The notes below the pieces were generated by a model, which saw nothing but the letters and a program-made list of their open reading frames with translations, was not told the DNA's origin and ran no database searches. A DNA stretch of 64,000 nucleotides from Skermania sp. ID1734 (lineage in GTDB: Bacteria; Actinomycetota; Actinomycetes; Mycobacteriales; Mycobacteriaceae), in assembly GCF_007489285.1 (NCBI RefSeq), contig NZ_VLIY01000001.1, positions 372,001 through 436,000 on the forward strand, in the 5' to 3' direction. Positions 37,395 through 47,786 of the stretch are shown here, piece after piece (the stretch's first letter is position 1; each line of letters begins with the position of its first letter). A program made the translations under genes and the position numbers.

Positions 37395-38984
37395 TCACCC
37401 GCCTAGGCTCGCCGCACCTTGACTCATCCGTAATTGTCCCTTTACGACCTTGCCGCTGGCGTTGCGCGGCAATTCGTCGACGATGACGAGCTCTTTGGGG
37501 TGCTTGTAGCGGGCCAGGTTTTCGTTGAGGAAAGGCTCCAACTCCGCGAGCGTCAGGTCCGCGCCGTCGGCGAGCGCGACCACAGCCACCGGCACCTCGC
37601 CCCACTTCTCGTCGGTACGCCCGATCACCGCGGCCTCGCGGATTTTCGGGTGCGCGAACAGCACGTTTTCCACCTCAGCGCAGTAGATGTTCTCGCCGCC
37701 GGAAATGATCATGTCCTTCTTGCGGTCGACGACGTAGATGAAGCCTTCCTCGTCCTGTCGCACCAGGTCGCCGGAGTGGAACCACCCGCCGGCGAACGCC
37801 TCGGCGGTGGCCTCCGGTTTGTTCCAGTAGCCCTGCATCAGCGTAGGCCCGCGGTAGACAATTTCCCCGACCTCGCCAGGCGCGACGTCGTTCATCTCGT
37901 CGTCGACGATCCGGGTGGCGATCGTCGGGATCGGCTTGCCGACCGAACCGAGCTTCCGGATGGCGTCCGTCCCGTCGAGGACGCAGGTGATCGGCGACAT
38001 TTCGGTCTGCCCGAACACCGCGACGTTCAGCGCGTCCGGGAAGGTCTCCGACATCGCGCGCAGCACCGTGTCCGACGCCGGCGCCGCACCCCAACTGATG
38101 ACGCGCAGCTTCAAATCGCGTTGGCGCACAGTCGGATCCGCGCAGATAACCTGCCATTGGGCCGGTACGAGGAACACCGAGGTCGCTTGCTCGCGCTCCC
38201 AGGCGTCCAGCGTCTCGGAGGCGTTGAACGCGCCCAACGGATGAATGACCGTGGTGATTCCGAGCACCAGGTTCGGGGCGATGCTGCCCAGCCCGGCGAT
38301 GTGGAACAGCGGCGCCGCGCAGAAGTAGATGCTGTCCGGGGCCGTCTGCAGAGCCCGGATGCAGGTGAACGCCTGACCCTGCATGTTGCCGTGCGAGAGG
38401 ATCGCGCCCTTGGGGCTGCCGGTGGTCCCGGAGGTGTACATGATCAGTGCAGGCGTGTCCTCGGGAATATCGAGCGGCGAGTGCTTGTCACCGAGTTCGG
38501 CGACCAGCGACTCATAGGCGAGGGCATCGCCGATCGGTTCGGCGCCGAGCACCACCGTGAACTCGAGCGAAGTCTCCCCGCCACGCACCGCCGCGACCAG
38601 GGGCGCGAGCGCAGCCTCGGTGATGACCGCCCGCGCCCCGCTGTCGGCGACGATGTAGCCGAGTTCCGGCGGGGTCAGCCGAAAGTTGACCGGCACCGCT
38701 ATCGCACCGAGCGCATTGATGGCCAGCACGGCCTCGACGTATTCGGGATGGTTGAGCAGCACAATCAACACCCGGTCGCCGAAGCCGACGCCGCGGCGGG
38801 CCAGGGCATCGGCGAGCGATTCCGACCGCTCGTGCAGTTGCCGCCACGTCGTGTTCGCGCCGCGGTAGCGAAGCGCCACCTGGTCCGGCCGCATCTCGGC
38901 GTGCATCTCGACCTGGTTGTTCCAGTGATTGCGCCGGGCCCGCAGCGGTTGCTCGGTGGCGTTCTTCCGCACGAGTTCATTCAC
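37395..38984 (-). CDS. FadD-type acyl-CoA synthetase
   Basis: Adenylate-forming enzyme that activates a carboxylic acid to its CoA thioester (ATP to AMP + PPi). 529 residues: P-loop YTSGTTGSPKG at 183-193, VFGQTEMSP, GWFHSGDLVRQDEEGFIYVV, RKKDMIISGGENIYCAEVE, and the A10 Lys in PRNASGKVVKGQ. The length fits FACL enzymes rather than NRPS A domains or FAAL proteins; there is no FAAL insertion. The start overlaps the crotonase stop by 4 bp. The substrate is unknown; the neighbours suggest a branched or aromatic acid pathway. Confidence 0.9.
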   Translation of the reverse strand: MNELVRKNATEQPLRARRNHWNNQVEMHAEMRPDQVALRYRGANTTWRQLHERSESLADALARRGVGFGDRVLIVLLNHPEYVEAVLAINALGAIAVPVNFRLTPPELGYIVADSGARAVITEAALAPLVAAVRGGETSLEFTVVLGAEPIGDALAYESLVAELGDKHSPLDIPEDTPALIMYTSGTTGSPKGAILSHGNMQGQAFTCIRALQTAPDSIYFCAAPLFHIAGLGSIAPNLVLGITTVIHPLGAFNASETLDAWEREQATSVFLVPAQWQVICADPTVRQRDLKLRVISWGAAPASDTVLRAMSETFPDALNVAVFGQTEMSPITCVLDGTDAIRKLGSVGKPIPTIATRIVDDEMNDVAPGEVGEIVYRGPTLMQGYWNKPEATAEAFAGGWFHSGDLVRQDEEGFIYVVDRKKDMIISGGENIYCAEVENVLFAHPKIREAAVIGRTDEKWGEVPVAVVALADGADLTLAELEPFLNENLARYKHPKELVIVDELPRNASGKVVKGQLRMSQGAASLGG

Positions 38985-39760
38985 TGCCCAAACACCGCCT
39001 TACGCTTGGCGAACAGCGCGTCGACGCCCTCCCGGAAATCGGCCGAGCCGAGCAACTCGATCTGTCCGCGCTTCTCCTCGACAAGAACCTCGCCGAACAC
39101 ACTCAAGCTTGCCCGGTTCAAGGCCGCTTTGGTCAGCTCTTGCGCGCGTCGGGGCCCGTTGGCGAGTTTGGCTGCCACCGCCTCGACCCGCGCGTCCAGT
39201 TCGTCGGCCGGCAGCGCCGCGTTGACCATGCCGTCGACGACCGCCTGCGTTGCGGGCAGCCGCTCCCCCAGCAGCGCCATTTCCTTCGCCCGCGCCCGGC
39301 CCGCCGACGCGGCCACCAGCGCCGCGGCTCCGCCGTCGGGCATCAACCCGATGTTGATGAAGGCCAACAGCAGATAGGCGTCCGTACTGGCATAGACGAG
39401 GTCGCAGGCGAGCGCCAGCGCAACGCCGATCCCCGCGGCCGCACCGTTGACCCGCGCGATCACCGGAACCGGACAGTCGATGATCGAGCGCACCATCCGG
39501 TTGGCGGCGTTCATGGTTTGCTCGTGATCCGGCTCGTCGCCCGCTAGGTCGGCCCCGGCACAAAAGGCCTTGCCTGCTCCGGTCAGAATCACCGCCCGGA
39601 CGGTGGGGTCGGCGGCGAATCCGGAGAAACAATCGCCGAGCGCGATCATCGCGTCCATATCGATCGCGTTGAGTCGGTGCGGTTTGGTGAGGGTCACTCG
39701 CGCGATCGCACCGTCGCGAACAACCTCGAATCCAGCGGTGAGAGAAGAGGTTCCCGACAT
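38981..39760 (-). CDS. Crotonase-fold protein lacking both catalytic glutamates
   Basis: 259-residue enoyl-CoA hydratase/isomerase-family protein. The CoA-pocket and oxyanion motifs are clear: GAGKAFCAGADLAG (61-74) and VNGAAAGIGVALALACDL (104-121). Aligned to rat hydratase, Glu144 falls on Ala114 and Glu164 on Phe134 (ALALACD; YLLLAFINIG), so a normal hydratase mechanism is unlikely. It may act as an isomerase, thioesterase or another crotonase activity. It lies 2 bp after the NMO-like gene and overlaps the FadD gene. Confidence 0.88.
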   Translation of the reverse strand: MSGTSSLTAGFEVVRDGAIARVTLTKPHRLNAIDMDAMIALGDCFSGFAADPTVRAVILTGAGKAFCAGADLAGDEPDHEQTMNAANRMVRSIIDCPVPVIARVNGAAAGIGVALALACDLVYASTDAYLLLAFINIGLMPDGGAAALVAASAGRARAKEMALLGERLPATQAVVDGMVNAALPADELDARVEAVAAKLANGPRRAQELTKAALNRASLSVFGEVLVEEKRGQIELLGSADFREGVDALFAKRKAVFGQ

Positions 39761-39762
39761 TG

Positions 39763-40899
<1,137 letters not shown>

Positions 40900-40935
40900 C
40901 TAAGAAGCACGAAACGGCGATGGAAGGAGCGGGCG

Positions 40936-42153
40936 ATGCAGGCGCACTCGGCGACCAGCGACGCCGGCGCGACATCACCGCCGGTGCGGCGGCGGCCGCG
41001 CGATCGAAAGTCGCAAATCATCAAGGTCGCCTCCCGCGCCTTTTCCGAACGCGGTTACCACCCAGTCGGCGTTGATGAGATCGCCGCCGAACTCGGCATC
41101 TCCGGCCCGGCGATGTACCGCCATTTCCCGAACAAATACGCGCTGCTGGTTGCCTGCGCCGAGACTGGCGCGCAGCTATTGCTCAGCAGCACAACGCAAG
41201 TCGACGGTTCGAGCGCCGAACCGGCGGATCAGCTGCGCGGCGTGATCGCCGGGTTGGTGGGCGCGACCGTCGACAACCGGCGCGGCGGCGGGCTGTACCG
41301 CTGGGAGCGGCGCTACCTGGAACCCGAGGACCGCAAGCGGCTGCGCGGCATCTACGACGCCGTCAACGCCGCTCTGGAAAAGCCGTTGCGCGGACTACGC
41401 CCGGACCTGACCGACGCCGACGCACAACTGCTCACCAACGCAGCACTCAGCGTGATCGGCAGCATCACCGCGCACCGCGTGACCGCACCGGCGCAACGAC
41501 TCGAGGCGATCGTCGCCGAACTGGCCTGGCAGGTGCTCACCACCGAGTTGCCGCCGCCACCGGACCCAGCCGAGCCGCCACGCGTGCGCGAACCGGGACT
41601 TACCGTCTCGGCCAAGCGCGAGGTGCTGCTGACCGAGGCCGTCAAAATATTCAGTGCCCGCGGCTACCACGAGACGAGTATCGAAGAAATCGGCGCCGCG
41701 GCCGGAATGAACGCCTCGAGCGTGTACCGGCACTTCCCCAGCAAGGCCGAACTGCTGGCGGCCGCGTTTTACCGGGCCGGCGACAGGCTGGCGGTATCGA
41801 TCGCCGACGCACTTGCCGAATCCAGTGATGCGCGCCAGGCAGTCGAGCGACTCGCCGAGCGCTACGTCGAGTTGGCGTTCGCCAGCCCGGAGCTCATTGC
41901 CGTGTACTTCGCCGAGTTCGGAAACCTGCCCGAGAGCGAACGATCCAATTTACGCGCGATTCAGCGCCAAAACGTCGCGGAGTGGGTGCACCTGCTCATC
42001 GAGACGGGTATCGATCCAGTCGATGCTCGGCTGCGCGTGCATGCCGCGCTGGGCGTGGTGGTCGACATCGGCCGACTCAACCGATTCGACCGCCGCCCCG
42101 CAACGGTGCGCCGGGTACAGCAACTGGTGAACGCGGTGGTATTCGGCAACTAG
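40936..42153 (+). CDS. Tandem TetR-family regulator (Mce3R-like architecture)
   Basis: 405-residue repressor with two complete TetR units in one chain. The first helix-turn-helix is at about 25-71 (KVASRAFSERGYHPVGVDEI, GISGPAMYRHFPNKYALL), the second at about 226-278 (EAVKIFSARGYHETSIEEIG, MNASSVYRHFPSKAELLAAA), each followed by an all-helical ligand domain. The layout and length match M. tuberculosis Mce3R, a repressor of lipid-metabolism genes. ATG 40936 follows GGAAGGAG by six bases. It is divergent from the NMO-crotonase-FadD-SDR operon, its probable target. Orthology to Mce3R itself is not shown. Confidence 0.9.
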   Translation: MQAHSATSDAGATSPPVRRRPRDRKSQIIKVASRAFSERGYHPVGVDEIAAELGISGPAMYRHFPNKYALLVACAETGAQLLLSSTTQVDGSSAEPADQLRGVIAGLVGATVDNRRGGGLYRWERRYLEPEDRKRLRGIYDAVNAALEKPLRGLRPDLTDADAQLLTNAALSVIGSITAHRVTAPAQRLEAIVAELAWQVLTTELPPPPDPAEPPRVREPGLTVSAKREVLLTEAVKIFSARGYHETSIEEIGAAAGMNASSVYRHFPSKAELLAAAFYRAGDRLAVSIADALAESSDARQAVERLAERYVELAFASPELIAVYFAEFGNLPESERSNLRAIQRQNVAEWVHLLIETGIDPVDARLRVHAALGVVVDIGRLNRFDRRPATVRRVQQLVNAVVFGN

Positions 42154-43688
42154 CCGCGGGCGTGACGAGCCTTGAAGACCGCGCGCGCGATACGCAGATG
42201 CCGCGGCTTGCGATCGAGGGTGAACAGGTCGAACGGACCCTTGTACTTGCGCCGCACGATGGCCTTGCTCCGACTGAACTCGCGCAGCCCGTCCGCACCG
42301 TGCACCCGACCGAATCCGGAATCGCCGACACCGCCGAACGGCAACTCCGGCACGGCTGCAAAGCCGAGTACGGAGTTGATCGTGACCACACCGGCCCGCA
42401 GTCGCTCCGCCGTGCGCTGCGCCGTCTTCAGATCGCGGGTGAAGATCGAGGCACCGAGGCCATAGGCCGACGCGTTGGCCCGCGCGACCGCGTCGGACAG
42501 GTCCTTCACCTTGTTGACGACGGCCACCGGGCCGAACGTTTCGGCGGTGACCGCGAGCGAGTCCTCGCTCACGTCGGTGAGGATGACCGGTTCGACGTAC
42601 GGCTCGCGGATCGACTCCGGTCCGCCCAACGCAGCGGTCGCGCCGTGGGCGATGGCGTCGCGGATGTGTTCGCGAATCACCTCGATCTGCGCGTCGTTGG
42701 TGATCGGACCGTAGGAGGCCGTGCGGTCGGCCCCGGGCCGCAACCGCTTGGCACCGGCGACGAATTGCTGCAGGAACCGGTCGTACACGGATTCCGCGAC
42801 GTAGATCCGCTCGATGCCCGCGCAGGTCTGCCCAGCGTTGCCGAATGCGCCGAACAGCGCGGCCTCCACCGCCTGCTCGATGTCCGCATCGACGTGCACG
42901 ATCATCGCGTCCTTGCCGCCGGACTCGATGGTCACCGGGGTAAGGGTATCCGCACAGGCCGCCATGACTTTGCGCGCTGTCGCGGTGGACCCAGTGAACG
43001 CGATCTTGTCCACCCGCGACCGGCACAGGGCGGCGCCTGTCGACCCGTCACCGGTGACTGCTTGCAGCACAGGCTGATTGGGCGCCAGTCGGCTCCAGCT
43101 TTCCGCCAGTTGTGTGCCGACACCGGGTGTGAGTTCGCTCGGCTTGAAAACGACGCTGTTGCCGGCGGCCATGGCGTAGGCGATCGATCCCAGCGCGCTG
43201 AAGACGGGATAGTTCCAGGACCCGATGACCCCCACCACTCCATAGGGCTCGTAACCGACGGTGGCCACCTGGTTCTTGGCGAACAGTCCGCGGTGCACGC
43301 CGTGCCGGCCGAGCACGTCACGCGCATTACGCGCCGCCCAGTCGAGGTGCTCTACGGCGAGCATGACCTCGAGATACGCATCGCCGTATGGCTTACCGGT
43401 TTCCTGGGCGACCGCTTCGGCCAAATCCTTGGCCGATCGCGCGATGGAACGCTTCCAGTCGAGCAGCCATCTTTTGCGGCCCGAGAAACCGAGGTTGCCC
43501 CACCACTGCTGCGCGGATCGCGCCTCCCGAACCGCGCGGGTGAGTTCGCTAGCGGTCATTTGGGCGTAGTCGCCGGTGACCTCGCCGGTGCGGGGGTCGA
43601 AGGACGTCAACACCCGCGTGCCGGTAGTGGACGGCGTCGCGGTCGCGGGAGCATCGGGAGCCTCGGTGCCGTTCACCGTTTCAGCCAT
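42150..43688 (-). CDS. NAD(P)-dependent aldehyde dehydrogenase
   Basis: 512-residue ALDH-superfamily enzyme oxidising an aldehyde to its acid. Motifs: GSWNYPVFSALGSIAYAMAA (Asn for the oxyanion), GNSVVFKPSELTP, cofactor loop AFTGSTATARKV, general base Glu255 in TIESGGKDAMI, nucleophile Cys289 in NAGQTCAGIERIY, and EELPFGG-like PELPFGGVGDSGFG. The N-terminal 25 residues are an Ala/Thr-rich extension. The basic C-terminal tail (KPRHLRIARAVFKARHARG) resembles the membrane-associated fatty-aldehyde group. The substrate is uncertain. It converges with the TetR gene (4-bp overlap). Confidence 0.9.
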   Translation of the reverse strand: MAETVNGTEAPDAPATATPSTTGTRVLTSFDPRTGEVTGDYAQMTASELTRAVREARSAQQWWGNLGFSGRKRWLLDWKRSIARSAKDLAEAVAQETGKPYGDAYLEVMLAVEHLDWAARNARDVLGRHGVHRGLFAKNQVATVGYEPYGVVGVIGSWNYPVFSALGSIAYAMAAGNSVVFKPSELTPGVGTQLAESWSRLAPNQPVLQAVTGDGSTGAALCRSRVDKIAFTGSTATARKVMAACADTLTPVTIESGGKDAMIVHVDADIEQAVEAALFGAFGNAGQTCAGIERIYVAESVYDRFLQQFVAGAKRLRPGADRTASYGPITNDAQIEVIREHIRDAIAHGATAALGGPESIREPYVEPVILTDVSEDSLAVTAETFGPVAVVNKVKDLSDAVARANASAYGLGASIFTRDLKTAQRTAERLRAGVVTINSVLGFAAVPELPFGGVGDSGFGRVHGADGLREFSRSKAIVRRKYKGPFDLFTLDRKPRHLRIARAVFKARHARG

Positions 43689-44022
43689 GTGGTCTCCCTC
43701 CGAGCGTCGTGGGGTGGTGATCCGGGCGCTGCTTTGGGCCTCGCGTCAAATATATGTGAAGGACGGCAATCGCTCCTGAGTCGTTATCTTGGCCACATCT
43801 GCCCCAATTACCTCAATTAGGTGATGGGCGTTGTGGTTTCATTGCGCGCCCGCAGACAAGCCACTCGGTTCAGAATCGTGGCGCCGCTCGCCGACGGATC
43901 TCATACGGCAGCCGTGACGTGGTGTCCAGGTAGCATCGCCTCGACCGACGCTGTAGGAAATCCGACGATTCTCCCGGGGTGGTGACACTCCCCGGGCAGC
44001 GTCACCAAGGAGATGGGAAGCG
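43689..44022. other. 334-bp intergenic region before drrA-like gene
   Basis: Divergent gap between the ALDH and ABC transporter genes. It contains an imperfect palindrome at 43807-43825 (ATTACCT...AGGTGAT), a possible operator, and at the 3' end two overlapping stems just before the transporter ribosome-binding site, described separately. No gene is seen. Confidence 0.6.
43973..44012 (+). promoter_or_regulatory. Alternative stems before the transporter RBS
   Basis: CCCGGGG (43973-43979) can pair with CCCCGGG (43990-43996). GGTGAC in that loop (43981-43986) can instead pair with GTCACC (44001-44006), which abuts the ribosome-binding site AAGGAG (44007-44012). The two pairings cross, so they could be exclusive or form a pseudoknot. 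Found by eye. Confidence 0.4.
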
Positions 44023-44991
44023 ATGGCTGGATCCACTGACGCCGCCGTAGTGGTCGAGGGCATCGAAAAGTCGTTCGGCGACGTCCACGCCCTGCGTGGG
44101 GTGACGTTCACTGCCGAACGCGGCACAGTCCTCGGCGTGCTGGGCCCCAACGGCGCCGGCAAGACCACCACTGTGAAGGTGCTGTCCACACTGCTGCGCC
44201 CGGACCGCGGCCGAGCGGTCGTGGCCGGCCACGACGTGGTCAGCGACGCCGCGGCGGTGCGGCGTTCGATCATGATGACTGGCCAGTACGCCGCGCTGGA
44301 CGAGAACCTGTCCGGTCGCGAGAACCTCGAACTCTTCGGCCGGCTCATGGGCCTTCCGAAGGCCGCCGCACGGCGTCGTGCGGACGAATTGCTCGAACAA
44401 TTCGACTTGGTCAGCGCCGGTCGCCGCCCGGTCAACGGCTATTCCGGCGGCATGCGGCGCCGCGTCGACCTGGCCTGCGGACTCGTCGTTCGCCCGGAGG
44501 TCGTCTATCTCGACGAGCCGTCCACCGGGCTGGACCCGCGCAGCCGCCAGTCGGTGTGGTCGCTGGTCAACGCACTCAAGGATCAGGGCATCACGGTCCT
44601 GCTCACCACCCAGTACCTGGAAGAGGCCGACGTCCTCAGCGACAAGATCGTCGTCATCGACAAGGGGTCGGTGATCGCCGAAGGCACCGCCGATGAACTG
44701 AAGGAACGCACCGGCGGCAGCTTCTGTGAGGTGGTCCCGCTGCAGCTGGCCGATCTGCGTCGCACCCTCGACGCGCTCGGCGACCTCGTCCCGGCGGACG
44801 TCCGCAATGAAGCGCTGACTGCCGGCGCCGATCGGGTGTCGGTGCCCGCCCCCGACGGCGCGGCCACGCTGGCCGTGGCGGTGCGCCGGCTCGACACAGC
44901 GGGTGTGCGCATCGCCGATATCGCGCTGCGCCGGCCGTCCCTCGATGACGTCTTCCTGGCCATCACCGGTCACGCGGGCAGCCACGTATGA
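44023..44991 (+). CDS. DrrA-type ABC transporter ATP-binding protein
   Basis: 322-residue ATPase of a daunorubicin-resistance (DrrA) type exporter. Walker A GPNGAGKTT at 41-49, Q-loop MTGQYAALDENLSGRENL, signature YSGGMRRRVDLA, Walker B VVYLDEPSTGLD, and H-loop region LLTTQYLEEADVLSDKI. The C-terminal 80 residues form the DrrA regulatory domain (RTGGSFCEVVPLQLADL; LRRPSLDDVFLAITG). It is first gene of a three-gene operon; its stop overlaps the next start. In mycobacteria DrrABC exports lipids such as PDIM; the cargo here is unknown. Confidence 0.93.
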   Translation: MAGSTDAAVVVEGIEKSFGDVHALRGVTFTAERGTVLGVLGPNGAGKTTTVKVLSTLLRPDRGRAVVAGHDVVSDAAAVRRSIMMTGQYAALDENLSGRENLELFGRLMGLPKAAARRRADELLEQFDLVSAGRRPVNGYSGGMRRRVDLACGLVVRPEVVYLDEPSTGLDPRSRQSVWSLVNALKDQGITVLLTTQYLEEADVLSDKIVVIDKGSVIAEGTADELKERTGGSFCEVVPLQLADLRRTLDALGDLVPADVRNEALTAGADRVSVPAPDGAATLAVAVRRLDTAGVRIADIALRRPSLDDVFLAITGHAGSHV

Positions 44992-45830
44992 GCGAACCGC
45001 CGGCGCTGACCGCGCCCCTCACCGATGGACAGGTGCCGTCCGATGTGCGTCTCGGCTGGTCGGAGTCGCCGCCGCCGAAGGTTTCCGGGCTGCAGCAGTG
45101 GTGGGCGCTGACTGCGCGAATCCTCGCCGTCATGGTCAAGACCGAACTGCCGGTCGCGATCATCACTCCGCTCATCTTCACGCTCGGCTTCTATCTGCCC
45201 TTGCGGTACGTGATGAAGTTCCAGGGGATCGATTATGCGCAATTCGTCATGCCGATCATCGTGCTGAACACAATGTCGTTCACGATGAATTCGGTGGCGT
45301 TGCGGTCGGCGTACGAGGCAGCCAGCGGGTTGTCGGACCGCATGCGCACGATGCCCATCTCCGCGCTGGCCCCGTTCGGGGCCCGAATTGTCAGCGGTGT
45401 GATCCGCTCGATCATTTCGCTCATCGCTGCGTTGCTGTACGGATACGCCATCGGCTTCCGATTCGTGGCCGGGTTCGGGCAGGCGGTGTTGTTCTGCGCG
45501 TTCTCGCTCGCGGTCGGCACCATGCTGTCCATCGGTGCCGACGGACTGGGTTCTTATACGAAGAGCCCCGAGGCACTCAGCCAAGCGCTGACGTTGCCGG
45601 TGATCATCTTCGGCATGTTGTCGACGGGATTTGTGCCGGAAACGGGCTTTCCGCACTGGATCCGTCCGTTCGTCCGCAACCAGCCGATCTCGCAGTTTTC
45701 GGTGTCGATGCGTGACATGGCCGAACATGGCGTGAGCTTTCATGTGCTCTGGCCGTCACTGATCTGGTTGGGACTCGGATTCTTGGTGTTCACGCCGTTT
45801 GCGGTGTGGGTGAATGGACGGCGCGGATGA
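44988..45830 (+). CDS. ABC-2 type permease, DrrB-like
   Basis: 280-residue six-helix ABC-2 permease. The first 45 residues are cytoplasmic (APLTDGQVPSDVRLGWSES), then helices from VAIITPLIFTLGFYLPLRYV to LIWLGLGFLVFTPFAVWV. The ABC-2 loop PHWIRPFVRNQPISQFSVSM near the C-terminus contacts the outside face. ATG 44988 overlaps the ATPase stop by 4 bp. It pairs with the next gene to form a heterodimeric pore. Confidence 0.9.
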   Translation: MSEPPALTAPLTDGQVPSDVRLGWSESPPPKVSGLQQWWALTARILAVMVKTELPVAIITPLIFTLGFYLPLRYVMKFQGIDYAQFVMPIIVLNTMSFTMNSVALRSAYEAASGLSDRMRTMPISALAPFGARIVSGVIRSIISLIAALLYGYAIGFRFVAGFGQAVLFCAFSLAVGTMLSIGADGLGSYTKSPEALSQALTLPVIIFGMLSTGFVPETGFPHWIRPFVRNQPISQFSVSMRDMAEHGVSFHVLWPSLIWLGLGFLVFTPFAVWVNGRRG

Positions 45831-46675
45831 CTGCTGTGGATACGACCCGGACTAGCGCCCTCGCGCTGCCCGCGGCGGAGCGGATCCGGAGTGAAAACTC
45901 CATCATCGCGCTGGCCGAGCAGAGCGTTGTGCAATGCAAGCGCCTGGTGATCACCTGGCTGCGCGACATACCGACGCTCGCGCAGGCACTCGCGTTCCCG
46001 GCGCTGACGCTGGTGATGTTCAAGATCGTCCTGGGCGATTCCATCACCATGGCGACCGGTATGCCCAGCGTCTACGGTCAGGTGCCGATGATCATGCTGG
46101 TCGGCGCGATGACCGGTGCCACAGTCAGCGGCATCTACCTCAACGTGGAGCGACGGACGGGACTGCTCAGTCGCTTCGCGACCATGCCCGTCCACCGCGC
46201 CTCCGGGCTGGCGGGACGGCTACTCGCCGAGGCGCTGCGGGTGTTGACCACCTCGATCGTGGTGATGCTCACCGGCGTGATTCTCGGGTTCAGGTTCCAC
46301 CAGGGATTCTTTGCCGGCGTGGCGTTGGTTTTGTTGCCGGTGCTGTTCGGCGTCGCCTTCGCGTTGCCCATCACGGCAATGGCAACCGTTTCCGGCGGCG
46401 CGCGGTTGGTGGAATTGACCGGCTTGCTGATCACCCTGCTGATGTTTTTCAACTCCGGGTTCGTGCCGGTGCTCGCCTACCCCACGTGGCTGCAGAGCAC
46501 GGTGGCCAACCAGCCGATGTCGTGCGCCATCGAGGCGATGCGCGGGTTATCGCTGGGGGGTCCGGTCCAAGAACCGCTGCTGAAGACCGTCGCGTGGTGT
46601 GTCGGGTTGGTGGTGGTGTTCACCTACCCAGCGGTGCGCGGCTACCGCGCGGCGGCAGAGCAGGGCGGAGAATAG
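45827..46675 (+). CDS. ABC-2 type permease, DrrC-like
   Basis: 282-residue permease starting at ATG 45827, which overlaps the preceding stop (ATGA). Six hydrophobic helices from LAFPALTLVMFKIVLG to CVGLVVVFTYPAVRG. It contains the cytoplasmic ERRTGLLSRFATMPVHRASG segment and the external loop YPTWLQSTVANQPMSCAIEA typical of DrrC proteins. It is the last gene of the exporter operon, ending 9 bp from the convergent mycolyltransferase. Confidence 0.9.
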   Translation: MTAVDTTRTSALALPAAERIRSENSIIALAEQSVVQCKRLVITWLRDIPTLAQALAFPALTLVMFKIVLGDSITMATGMPSVYGQVPMIMLVGAMTGATVSGIYLNVERRTGLLSRFATMPVHRASGLAGRLLAEALRVLTTSIVVMLTGVILGFRFHQGFFAGVALVLLPVLFGVAFALPITAMATVSGGARLVELTGLLITLLMFFNSGFVPVLAYPTWLQSTVANQPMSCAIEAMRGLSLGGPVQEPLLKTVAWCVGLVVVFTYPAVRGYRAAAEQGGE

Positions 46676-46684
46676 AGCTCCCAC

Positions 46685-47764
46685 TCACTCGATCCCGAGC
46701 GGCGCGCTGATCACTGGCCAGGAGTCCTTCAAGTCGTCCTGCCAGTACTTCCAGCTGTGCGTGCCGGACGGCGGGAAATTGTAGGTCGCCGGAATGTCGA
46801 GTTCGTTGAGCCGCTTCTGCAGGTTCAACGAGCAGACGCGCGTGACGGCTTCGATGCCGCCACCGACGGTGATCTGCGCGACGATTCCGTCCGGCCCTGG
46901 GTCTGCCTGCGGCCCCACGTCGTACTTGCCGGGCAAACCACTGCCCGACGAGATGTACAAAGTGACGCCCCGCAGTTTGTCCGCGTGAATCACCGGGTCG
47001 TTCTCCCGCCAGAGCGGATCGGTCGGCGGACCCCACATGTTGTCGGTGTTCCCACGGCCGCGTCCCTCGACCAGGAAGCGCACAGCCGCCTGGCCGAGCG
47101 GGTCGCTGGTCTGCGCACAACCGCTGTAGGCCGCCGCGCTTTCATACAGTCCCGGCGCCTGCTCCGGCAACTGCAGCACGCTCGTGCCGGACATGGACAA
47201 CCCGGCGATCGAATTCTTGCCGTTGGTGCCGAGCGCGGCGTTGATGATCGGCGGCAACTCTTCGGTCAGGAACGTCTTCCATTCGTTGACGCCGAGCACC
47301 GGGTCGGGCCGAATCCAGTCGGTGTAGTAGCTGTAGGCGCCGCCGATCGGGGTGACGACATTGACTTTTTTGTCGGCCAGCCAGGGCATCACGTTCGTCT
47401 GGTTCTGCCAGATTGCACCGTCTTCGCCGCCGCCGCCGCCGTTGAGCAGGTACAGCACCGGTCGCGGCTTGCTCACATCGTCCGGCCGCTGAATCTCGAG
47501 GGGGATGTCCTTGTTCATCGCGGCCGAGTACACGTACAGGGCGATCCCGCGGCCGTGGGCGAATGTCGGATCCTGGAAGAACTTGACCCTGCTGATGTGC
47601 GATCCATCGGCGGACGTCACTTTGGCGAGCACGTCTTGCTTGTCGTAGATCGGATCGGAAGCGGCTGCGGCGGACCCCCCGCCGAAGGCCGGAAACGCTA
47701 GCAACGTCATGGCCGCGACGAATCCCAGCCGGGCTGCGATGGCCTTGCTCGTGGTCGATGTCAT
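46685..47764 (-). CDS. Secreted mycolyltransferase (antigen 85-type esterase)
   Basis: 359-residue exported alpha/beta hydrolase that would transfer mycolic acids between trehalose esters and arabinogalactan at the outer cell wall. Signal peptide 1-36 (LGFVAAMTLLAFPAF; cleavage near AAAASDP). Nucleophile Ser192 in AGLSMSGTS, catalytic His336 in GTHSWKYWQDDL, LYLLNGGGGGEDGAIWQ as the oxyanion-side loop, and Ag85-like YYTDW and EWKTFLTEELPPII. It is more than half identical by eye to the next gene, so the pair is a tandem duplication; each has its own gap and start. Confidence 0.9.
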   Translation of the reverse strand: MTSTTSKAIAARLGFVAAMTLLAFPAFGGGSAAAASDPIYDKQDVLAKVTSADGSHISRVKFFQDPTFAHGRGIALYVYSAAMNKDIPLEIQRPDDVSKPRPVLYLLNGGGGGEDGAIWQNQTNVMPWLADKKVNVVTPIGGAYSYYTDWIRPDPVLGVNEWKTFLTEELPPIINAALGTNGKNSIAGLSMSGTSVLQLPEQAPGLYESAAAYSGCAQTSDPLGQAAVRFLVEGRGRGNTDNMWGPPTDPLWRENDPVIHADKLRGVTLYISSGSGLPGKYDVGPQADPGPDGIVAQITVGGGIEAVTRVCSLNLQKRLNELDIPATYNFPPSGTHSWKYWQDDLKDSWPVISAPLGIE

Positions 47765-47786
47765 GTGTCGATCCCCCCTCAGGTCC

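Noticed and set aside
37434-39377. Plus-strand open frame of 647 codons
   Set aside because: Antisense shadow of the FadD and crotonase genes, which have all catalytic motifs or a clear fold.
41982-43820. Plus-strand open frame of about 610 codons
   Set aside because: Antisense to the aldehyde dehydrogenase; composition is His/Arg-rich shadow sequence.
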